Source of the DNA: Roseateles depolymerans
GTDB lineage: Bacteria > Pseudomonadota > Gammaproteobacteria > Burkholderiales > Burkholderiaceae_C
Direction of reading: 5' to 3'
DNA length: 42,301 bases
Assembly (NCBI GenBank): GCA_003241055.1
Contig: QFOD01000031.1
Coordinates: forward strand, 1 to 42,301
Of this stretch, positions 33,812 to 40,034 are shown in pieces. Within the stretch, counting starts at the first letter, position 1, and each line of letters starts with the position of its first letter. The translations under genes were made by a program, and so were the position numbers. The notes under the pieces are model-generated. The model made no database searches, was not told where the DNA came from, and was given only the letters and a program-made list of their open reading frames with translations.

Positions 33812-35197
33812 TTAGGCAACTTCAGAGCTTTCCGATCGGCCGAAAGATTCGTCACATAGGCTGTTGGCAGTCGGCACTAAGAAATTCAGCATGACAACTA
33901 GCTTGTCTGCTATGTGCATGGACGCTCCAATCCCTCGGCTTATGTCCTCCAGCGTTACGTCCGCATCTGCAAGGTCGACTGCCGAATAGAGAAACTTCTC
34001 GGGGTTGAAAACGCGCAGATTGCTCTGTCGCGCCTTAGATATCAGGGCCGCCGGGCGCTCTGCCTTTTTTGTGTGCGGACGAGTTCCCATCAGTTCCAGC
34101 GAACTCGGCAACCCCTCGACGGCACCGGAAAACCATGTGTCAAGGAGATGCGTCCTGACGATGAATGCCTCTAGGCCGTCCCACGCCGGCTCAGCCGCTA
34201 CGAAGCGTCGGAAGCTATAGCCCTGGATCTGGACGCCTATTCGCAGCGTGCCATCGGGCACATGAGCATTTGGCCATTGACGTTCGACGGTGATGCCTGG
34301 CTTGGCTCGGGTCAGGAACGCCTCACCGATGGGCTCCTCAAGAAAATTCTTCTTAACGTCGCTGAGCCATTCTGAGTAGGCACGCTTGCCAACCAGGTCA
34401 GCAAGCCTTGCCGCTCTAAGTTCTTTGAAGTCAAGGATGGCTTTGACGAAATCGCTGTACTTGTGATTCTTCGACGTTTGATAAAGACGACGTGTTTCCG
34501 TTGCGACATGGATCAGCTTTGCAAGACTGCTGCCGTAATCCTCAATGATCCGGACAATCGCGGGCGCAATTTGAATTTTGTCGGCCAGGGCAGCGAAGGA
34601 CATCACTTCTTCAACAACATCACTCCATCCCACCGGGCGCCAATTCCAGACATCCTCTGGCAGGGCCGGCGGATCCTCTCCCTGCAGGGTCAGTAGGACA
34701 AGCAGCCTTTTTGAACGATCGCCTGAAGCGGTGAAGATAGCGCGGCGACACGGCTTGCCATTGAAATCCTCCCAGGGATACGTGGCGCCATTGGCCAGTA
34801 GCCGCGAATATTCTTCAAGCTGTTTGGCCGTAGGCAGTGCCTTGAGCTTCGCCTCTATGACGACACAGGGATTGTCGGAAGGCTCATAAAAATCTTCAGT
34901 GGCGTCCAGCCCGTCCTGGCGTCTATGTGAGCGGCGACGGACTGGAACGAGAACCAAGTCCAAATTTCGAAGCTCTCTATGCACGAAGCACCATGACACC
35001 TCGTCAGCATGCTTTGGACAACCGAAAAGCGAACGAAGCCCGATTTGCAAAGAACTGAGTCCGGGGTCGCGAGACTCGAGCAAAAACGCAAGGAAGTTGG
35101 AGTGAAACAGTTCCTTTGCGCCGAGTGACATTGCGAACGTCGGCGACCTGCGCAGCTCGTCTAATGTCTCTCGAACGTTCTTTTGGAAATCGCTCAC
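33812..35197 (-). CDS. PD-(D/E)XK nuclease superfamily protein
   Basis: 461 residues, GTG start at 35197 with GAGGGGAAAG upstream. The N-terminal motif AKELFHSNFLAFLLE is typical of PD-(D/E)XK nuclease family PF14281-like proteins. The active-site pattern is D80 (RNLDLVL), E115 and K117 (VVIEAKLKAL) with Q126 and Y130 (QLEEY). The C-terminal half has no motif I know. Lower GC than the nitrate block suggests transfer. It is divergent from the 483-residue gene across 112 bp and followed by the truncated gene. A DNA-cleaving role in defence is likely but inferred. Confidence 0.8.
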   Translation of the reverse strand: MSDFQKNVRETLDELRRSPTFAMSLGAKELFHSNFLAFLLESRDPGLSSLQIGLRSLFGCPKHADEVSWCFVHRELRNLDLVLVPVRRRSHRRQDGLDATEDFYEPSDNPCVVIEAKLKALPTAKQLEEYSRLLANGATYPWEDFNGKPCRRAIFTASGDRSKRLLVLLTLQGEDPPALPEDVWNWRPVGWSDVVEEVMSFAALADKIQIAPAIVRIIEDYGSSLAKLIHVATETRRLYQTSKNHKYSDFVKAILDFKELRAARLADLVGKRAYSEWLSDVKKNFLEEPIGEAFLTRAKPGITVERQWPNAHVPDGTLRIGVQIQGYSFRRFVAAEPAWDGLEAFIVRTHLLDTWFSGAVEGLPSSLELMGTRPHTKKAERPAALISKARQSNLRVFNPEKFLYSAVDLADADVTLEDISRGIGASMHIADKLVVMLNFLVPTANSLCDESFGRSESSEVA

Positions 35198-35309
35198 TTG
35201 CTTTCCCCTCTAAAGTATTCGCAGTCCGTTAAAAATCCGCAACTGCTTCTTGCGCATCCCGCTATCAGCCTGCAGTGCCGCCGTAGGATTCAGCGAAAGG
35301 GAGAAGGAG

Positions 35310-36761
35310 ATGGCTTCCAAGAGCGCGCAGATTAACGCCGAAATATTCAACATTGGCCCCGCCTTGTTCGAAGCAGTCTGTGAAGACGTTCGGCTACATG
35401 CAACGTACGCGGCTTCGGCTGCCGAACACGCTGCTAACCAGAAGCAGTTGGAGCGTGCGGTTAAGGCGGTACTGGACGACGCACTTCCGCGAACTTTGGA
35501 CCATCGTGGACTCTGGCAGGCAATATGGCCTCGAATCGCCTACGCCGGTACCAGGGCTTCGAAGGCTTCTGCCGAGATCGAATCCATGCGTCGGCTGGTG
35601 CCGTTGTTCCAAGATCTCGATCACTATGATCCCCAGCGCTACCGGTTCGATCCCGTCGAGTGGTCGGACTTCGTTGACCATTGGAAGGACCTGCTTCCGG
35701 TCAAGTCCCAACAGATCCAATGGCTGCGGCATGCGAAGACTCATCCTGCGTGGAACCCGTCAGCGCACTTCGCCGGCGCGCGTACAACGTCAGAAGTCTG
35801 GAAGATCCTGACTCGAGACGAAGGCGCCTATCCCGGTCTACGGTTCTCGGCCCAAAGCAGCAAGGTACTGAAGTACCTTGCTGTGGCCGACTTTCTTCAC
35901 CGGCATCAAGCGTCTGGTGAGGGGACGCCGTTGACTTATTACACCTTGGGAGCAGTATTTGATGACGAGCATCGAACCGGGAAGCAATGGCAAGAGGAGC
36001 GCGAAGCTTTAGACGGCATGCGGACGCGACTCGCTGGGCAGGTCGGAACACTCACCGCCTTGCACACGATGATGGACATGGGCCTCAAGACCATCAAGCC
36101 AGACCGAGTGATGACGTATCTCTTTTCTCAGCTGGGGTGGCTGCAGACGCTTCCTCCTTCGTTTTCCAAGGCGCAGGTCATCGCTGGCTATATGCGCGGA
36201 CACGTCATTGACGAGATGACGGTCCGTGCGGACGTCCTGGCAGCGAGTCTGCACAAAGTGGGTCACACGCAGGCTCACCGCAGACTTGACATTTGGTTGG
36301 TCAAGTACGGCCAAGAGCCTGAAGAGGCCTACGGCATTACAAGAAACCTCCAGGATCGTGGAGCGGGCATTCGGGGGCTTCTCGCGCGCGTTCAAGCTTC
36401 CCAACAGGCACTCACTAGCGGGGCAGCATCGCTTGCGGCTGAGGAAGCGGGACGGCTATGGCCGGCGGGAGAGTTTGACCCAGTAGATCTCGCTGAACGA
36501 CAAGAATCCGGCAACGAAGGTCGCGGCAAGAGGCGAAAGTCCATCGTGATGTCTCGTGACGCGGCGGAGCGCCTGTTTGTCGCGCAATGGAGAGAAGGGC
36601 ACGCAAAGCAACCGGATGTCTACCCGCCAGGTCGGCCCGGGTTGTCAAACGATGACAAGGAATCCATTCTTAGGCTCATAGAGCGCGGCACGGGCGCAGA
36701 AGAAGCCTTTCTCTCTGTGCTTCTTGCCGACGAACTCGGTGACGAAGCGTCAGCGATTTGA
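35310..36761 (+). CDS. Hypothetical 483-residue protein of the defence-type island
   Basis: ATG 35310 is chosen for the ribosome binding site GGGAGAAGGAG; an upstream start at 35250 is possible. No signal peptide or membrane helix is seen. A middle region with LTALHTMMDMGLKTIKPDRVMTYLFSQLGW recalls the KPDRxxxRF segment of helix-hairpin-helix DNA glycosylase-like folds, but I would not assign that. A basic linker ESGNEGRGKRRKS separates a C-terminal tail of about 70 residues. It is divergent from the PD-(D/E)XK gene, which suggests a shared control region and related role. Confidence 0.7.
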   Translation: MASKSAQINAEIFNIGPALFEAVCEDVRLHATYAASAAEHAANQKQLERAVKAVLDDALPRTLDHRGLWQAIWPRIAYAGTRASKASAEIESMRRLVPLFQDLDHYDPQRYRFDPVEWSDFVDHWKDLLPVKSQQIQWLRHAKTHPAWNPSAHFAGARTTSEVWKILTRDEGAYPGLRFSAQSSKVLKYLAVADFLHRHQASGEGTPLTYYTLGAVFDDEHRTGKQWQEEREALDGMRTRLAGQVGTLTALHTMMDMGLKTIKPDRVMTYLFSQLGWLQTLPPSFSKAQVIAGYMRGHVIDEMTVRADVLAASLHKVGHTQAHRRLDIWLVKYGQEPEEAYGITRNLQDRGAGIRGLLARVQASQQALTSGAASLAAEEAGRLWPAGEFDPVDLAERQESGNEGRGKRRKSIVMSRDAAERLFVAQWREGHAKQPDVYPPGRPGLSNDDKESILRLIERGTGAEEAFLSVLLADELGDEASAI

Positions 36762-36884
36762 GAGGCTGCTGCTGCGGCGCCCCGAGATACCTTACCAAGG
36801 CGAGACGCGACCGCGCACGAACCCGGATTCCTCTCAAACCCCTACTTGGCGGGCGTTCGAGTCCCGGGTCCTGCCCACTCAGGC

Positions 36885-36975
36885 TCAGCCGGCGATGGCC
36901 GCCAGCGCCGTCTCGATTGCAGCTCGCGATCCCTGGAGCTGGACCGACCGGATGCTCCTTCAGGCTTCTTCATGT
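36885..36975 (-). pseudogene. Degenerate 3' copy of the 73-residue gene at 38013-38234
   Basis: On the reverse strand one frame gives RSIRSVQLQGSRAAIETALA then AIAG and a stop (36887-36885). It closely parallels the C-terminus of the 73-residue protein, GSIRTVEFQGSEAAIEAARA then AIAG. The preceding KKPEG, matching RKPDG, is in a different frame, so the copy is frameshifted and lacks its front. It lies just past the 99-residue gene at the far end of the small-gene run. The 120 bp further left (36762-36884) hold nothing I can assign. Confidence 0.65.
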
Positions 36976-37269
36976 TGTCTGCGCCCCCCAAGTCCAGTCC
37001 TGCCCTCCGACGACCAAGAAAATCTCGGATCGGAACCCTCGCGCCTTGAAGGCAGCCTGCACCCGTGTTCGGACATGATCTCGAACCGAGGCTGCGCTGT
37101 CGCCGTTGTACGAGCCGAGAACTGTCGTAGTTGGAATGACAGTCTCCCCGCCGCTGCTATTGCCTTGCGCGCGATTCAGACCCAACGCCTTGAGATCCGC
37201 GTATGCATTCGCGTAGTCAGTGCTTGATGCATTCTTGAGATCGAATGTGCAGACAACTCCGTACGTCAT
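36970..37269 (-). CDS. Small conserved protein (99 aa), last of the WYL run
   Basis: MTYGVVCTFDLKNASSTDYA begins the protein. VIPTTTVLGSYNGDSAASVRD and VQAAFKARGFRSEIFLVVGG follow. The alternation of strand, helix, strand, helix, strand fits a ferredoxin-like fold, the fold of Cas2-type and GhoS-type small RNases, but I have no motif evidence for nuclease activity. AGGAAGAGCTAGAA lies before ATG 37269. It starts 57 bp after the 120-residue gene on the same strand. Confidence 0.7.
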   Translation of the reverse strand: MTYGVVCTFDLKNASSTDYANAYADLKALGLNRAQGNSSGGETVIPTTTVLGSYNGDSAASVRDHVRTRVQAAFKARGFRSEIFLVVGGQDWTWGAQTT

Positions 37270-37326
37270 TTCTAGCTCTTCCTATTTGCAGAAAAAGGTT
37301 CGGCGCGACCTCGCATCTGTGTGTCG

Positions 37327-37689
37327 TCAAACCAGCGGCAGCGACTTCGCAGTGAATGCGTCTCGCGCCAGATGGGCCAGGTACGCCGCCCCGCCGACCA
37401 GTAGCACCACACGAGTCAATTGCTCAGCTGGATCTTCCGTTTCCCACTGGTAGATTCGGCGCATGACGTCGCCCAGCGTCATGGCGAAGGCAACACTGTG
37501 GAAGAACTTCCGGTGGTTGGGGTGCAGCGCGGGTTCCAGCATGTCCGGCAACGAGGGCAGGCAAGCGGAGGCCACTCCCGCCATGATCGTCGACCCGTCA
37601 AAGGGTTTTCCTTCCTGCTGCCGCACCATCGCTGCAGCGGTCGTGACGGCCACCAAGTTGAATGCTGCATGGTCTGCTGCGCGAGCCAT
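37327..37689 (-). CDS. YdjM/DUF457-like small membrane protein
   Basis: 120 residues with hydrophobic segments near residues 8-22, 35-48, 64-75 and 90-107. The string LPDMLEPALHPNHRKFFHS carries the D...HR..FHS pattern of the YdjM/DUF457 family of inner-membrane putative metal-dependent hydrolases. It is shorter than most members. AAGGAAGACAT lies before ATG 37689. It belongs to the leftward run, 24 bp after the 93-residue membrane gene. Confidence 0.72.
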   Translation of the reverse strand: MARAADHAAFNLVAVTTAAAMVRQQEGKPFDGSTIMAGVASACLPSLPDMLEPALHPNHRKFFHSVAFAMTLGDVMRRIYQWETEDPAEQLTRVVLLVGGAAYLAHLARDAFTAKSLPLV

Positions 37690-37713
37690 ATGTCTTCCTT
37701 CGTCGTTTATCAG

Positions 37714-37995
37714 TCAGAGGCCGAGTAGCCTCCGGCGATCCTTCCGATACAGCCTGACTGCCAAGAGCAAGAAGCTCACGAGGGCAATCCATGCAGCCTT
37801 GTGATATCGATGCAGCAGGCGTTCTCGGATCACGTCGGTCAGCGGTGCCATGACACCGTGCAACTCCATCCGGTCGACGAACACCTGGCCGACCAGCATG
37901 AAGCCGACTAACGAGATCACTGCCAACGCAAGCGCGAGCTGCGTCTTGGTGGAGTGGCTAACCACCATCCAGATCTCTTCAAGCCAGTCGCGCAT
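37714..37995 (-). CDS. Small two-helix membrane protein (93 aa)
   Basis: Two hydrophobic helices are evident: TQLALALAVISLVGFMLVGQ (about 18-37) and AAWIALVSFLLLAVRLY (about 67-83). Charged ends and the basic tail RKDRRRLLGL probably lie in the cytoplasm. AGGAGTCCT lies before ATG 37995. I recognise no family. Small membrane proteins next to nuclease or regulator genes are often effectors or anchors; this is inference only. Confidence 0.65.
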   Translation of the reverse strand: MRDWLEEIWMVVSHSTKTQLALALAVISLVGFMLVGQVFVDRMELHGVMAPLTDVIRERLLHRYHKAAWIALVSFLLLAVRLYRKDRRRLLGL

Positions 37996-38012
37996 AGGAC
38001 TCCTATGACGAG

Positions 38013-38234
38013 CTAGCCTGCAATGGCTGCCCTTGCAGCTTCAATCGCGGCTTCGGATCCCTGGAACTCGACCGTGCGGATGCTCCCGTCCGGCTTTCGG
38101 GTGAACCGTACCGTCACACCCCCATGGCGGGCCGCGGCTTCCTTGGCCTTCTTGGTGATCTGCTTCTCGATTTCACCCATGGCGGCCTTCATCAGGTCCG
38201 CCTCGCTGGGCATCTTGATGTCGATCTTGAACAT
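38013..38234 (-). CDS. Small soluble protein (73 aa) of the WYL run
   Basis: MFKIDIKMPSEADLMKAAMG begins the protein, followed by a Lys/Ala-rich helix (IEKQITKKAKEAAARHGG), two strands (VTVRFTRKPDGSIRTVEFQG) and a closing helix. AAGGAGCAGAG lies before ATG 38234. A decayed partial copy lies at 36885-36975, showing that this gene has been duplicated locally. No function recognised. Confidence 0.68.
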   Translation of the reverse strand: MFKIDIKMPSEADLMKAAMGEIEKQITKKAKEAAARHGGVTVRFTRKPDGSIRTVEFQGSEAAIEAARAAIAG

Positions 38235-38339
38235 CTCTGCTCCTTTGGTGGGTGCGTGCCGCCGCGAGCGGTCGGAAGATGCCTCTGCAGGCCCGTGCGG
38301 CCCGCGGATGCGTCACCGCTCACGCATGCGCGCGATCAC

Positions 38340-38519
38340 TCACTTCTTGTGCTCCTTGCGGACGCCCTTGAAGGGATCGCCATCCTTCTTCTGGTCCATG
38401 AAGCGGCCGTTGTCCGCATCGCGCTTGGTCCAGTTCTGCGTGACCGGGTTGTAGACCTGCGAACGGTCGCGCACGGCGCCGCGGCGAGCGTTATCCCCAA
38501 CGGGGTCGTTCTTTGCCAT
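38340..38519 (-). CDS. Very small basic protein (59 aa)
   Basis: The product begins MAKNDPVGDNARRGAVRDRS, continues QVYNPVTQNWTKRDADNGRF and ends KKDGDPFKGVRKEHKK. This RRGAVRxRSQxxNPxTxxWxKRDxxxGRF pattern is a small conserved family I have seen as hypothetical proteins in many proteobacteria. CCAAGGAGATCAAC is an excellent ribosome binding site, which supports ATG 38519. It lies between the 92-residue and 73-residue genes. Strongly basic and likely unstructured; function unknown. Confidence 0.72.
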   Translation of the reverse strand: MAKNDPVGDNARRGAVRDRSQVYNPVTQNWTKRDADNGRFMDQKKDGDPFKGVRKEHKK

Positions 38520-38533
38520 GTTGATCTCCTTGG

Positions 38534-38812
38534 TTAGGCGTCGATGGTGTGGGTCCAGCGGGGAATGCCCTGCTTGGACAGGTAGTCCACCAGCGGCGGG
38601 CTCCCGAAGAACTGGATCCGCCCGCCCGACTCGAACGCCAGGGCAGACTGATCCACGCGCAAGTTGGCAGCGCGCGCCTTGAGGGTGAGCTGGGCGAGCA
38701 AGCTCTCGTTGTCAGCGCGGGCCCCAGACGATGCCCTGGCGTCGAAGACAGCAAAATCAATCCAGCCGCCGTCGCGAGCGCGTTCTCGCACATGGGCCAA
38801 GTTCACTTTCAT
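38534..38812 (-). CDS. Hypothetical protein (92 aa) next to the WYL regulator
   Basis: MKVNLAHVRERARDGGWIDF begins the protein. AVFDARASSGARADNESLLA and QFFGSPPLVDYLSKQGIPRW follow. ATG 38812 has TTTGGAG upstream and is preferred to 38836. The opening resembles small conserved proteins of mobile islands, but I cannot name a family. It starts 71 bp after the WYL gene and ends 14 bp before the 59-residue gene. Confidence 0.62.
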   Translation of the reverse strand: MKVNLAHVRERARDGGWIDFAVFDARASSGARADNESLLAQLTLKARAANLRVDQSALAFESGGRIQFFGSPPLVDYLSKQGIPRWTHTIDA

Positions 38813-38883
38813 CGCGTACTCCAAACCTGGGACCATCCAAGCCTGGAATGCATTCTTGAACCGCTACTGGCTCAAGGAGTGAG

Positions 38884-39876
38884 CTACTGAACTGCCTCCG
38901 GGCGATTTTTTTCGGCGGCTGCCTGCAGTGCTGTCCACAGCCTGTGGCGGAGTTCAGGGGGAGCCAGCACCTCTACCTCTGGGCTGTGACGCATCAGATC
39001 CATGACCAACTCCTGGTCGTTGGAGTAGGGGACCTCCATGATGTAGCTGCCGTCAGGGAGGAAGGAACTGGTCTGATCGTGGTGCCACAGTTCCTTGCTG
39101 ACCCATTGGGCACGCTCGGGCGTGAACTTGAGACGTGCTCGATGGGCAGCAGGCCCGGCAAAGATGCCGTAGCCGGCGCGGAAGTGCTCTTGCATGAGTG
39201 CCGGACTCACTTCATGCGCGGCTTCATTGACCACGCGCACGGACTCGATGGCCTCGAGGGCGAAAGAGCGCAGTTGATTCTTCTCATGGCACCAGGAATC
39301 GAGGAGCCAGTTCTCGCGATAGTGCACCAGTTTCTGGGGCGAAATCACCCGCTCCGTGCGCTCCTTGCGGTCACGGTTCCAGTACACCAAGTGCAGGCGC
39401 TTGCCATCAAGGAGGGCCCCGGCAATCAGCTGGAAGTGCTTGGGCTCAACCTTGCGAGGCGCGAAGTGGATGAGCCTCAGCCTGTGTTCAATAGGCTTGG
39501 CAGAGCTCGCGCCAGCGGCGAGCATCTCGCGCAGGCGCGACTTGAGCGGGCCGACGTGTTCTTCAAGCAGGCCCGGTTGGACACCCGCCACGAGGTGAAG
39601 CATGGCCAGCAGAGCGAAAACCTCCGACGAATCGAACCAAACCCCAGGAAGCTCGAACTTCCCGCCTTCAGCTAGCTCATCCCGGATCACGTAGCCGCGC
39701 TTGCTTCGATCCCAATCGAGGGGGCATCCCATTCGCACTCGCAAGAACTCGATGTCTCGCTTGAGCGAAGCGTCCGATATCTCAAGCTGCTCAAGCAGGT
39801 AGGCCTTTGGCGCCGCGCCCTTCTTACGGATGAGGCGCACGATCTTCGTCATGCGCTCGATGCTGATCTTGGTCAT
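38884..39876 (-). CDS. WYL-domain transcriptional regulator (YafY type)
   Basis: 330 residues. An N-terminal winged helix-turn-helix (about 1-60: ERMTKIVRLIRKKGAAPKAYLLEQLEISDASLKRDIEFL) precedes a WYL domain (about 145-245; LIAGALLDGKRLHLVYW, LVHYRENWLLDSWCHEKNQLRSFALEAIESVRV) and a C-terminal WCX-like region (YIMEVPYSNDQELVMDLMRH). Regulators of this build, such as BrxR and CapW, repress defence operons and sense a nucleic-acid-like ligand through the WYL domain. It heads the leftward small-gene run and is divergent from the DUF2779 gene, with a palindrome between them. Confidence 0.92.
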   Translation of the reverse strand: MTKISIERMTKIVRLIRKKGAAPKAYLLEQLEISDASLKRDIEFLRVRMGCPLDWDRSKRGYVIRDELAEGGKFELPGVWFDSSEVFALLAMLHLVAGVQPGLLEEHVGPLKSRLREMLAAGASSAKPIEHRLRLIHFAPRKVEPKHFQLIAGALLDGKRLHLVYWNRDRKERTERVISPQKLVHYRENWLLDSWCHEKNQLRSFALEAIESVRVVNEAAHEVSPALMQEHFRAGYGIFAGPAAHRARLKFTPERAQWVSKELWHHDQTSSFLPDGSYIMEVPYSNDQELVMDLMRHSPEVEVLAPPELRHRLWTALQAAAEKNRPEAVQ

Positions 39877-39953
39877 CCCTCCACCTCCCCTGACTTGGTA
39901 TTGCCACTCACAGTAGCAAGGCCTGTGACGGCTTGGCCCACGTCCTGCGGGTG

Positions 39954-39973
39954 TTTCATCAGTTCTGATGAAA
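39954..39973. promoter_or_regulatory. Palindromic operator candidate between WYL and DUF2779 genes
   Basis: TTTCATCA-GTTC-TGATGAAA is a perfect inverted repeat with 8-bp arms, 77 bp from the WYL start and 61 bp from the DUF2779 start. A dimeric WYL repressor of the BrxR/CapW kind would bind such a site and could control both directions. Confidence 0.65.
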
Positions 39974-40034
39974 ACCCTCGACTACGCTGCTCCAAAACCA
40001 GGATACAGCGCAGTTGGAATCTTAGGATTGCCAA

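Noticed and set aside
36855..36868. tRNA T-loop-like string GTTCGAGTCCCGGG, possible attachment-site remnant
   Set aside because: The flanking bases do not pair into a T-stem and no other tRNA arms are nearby.
36724..37227. Forward 167-codon frame overlapping the end of the 483-residue gene
   Set aside because: It lies opposite the well-supported 99-residue gene and the decayed duplicate, and its translation is low-complexity.
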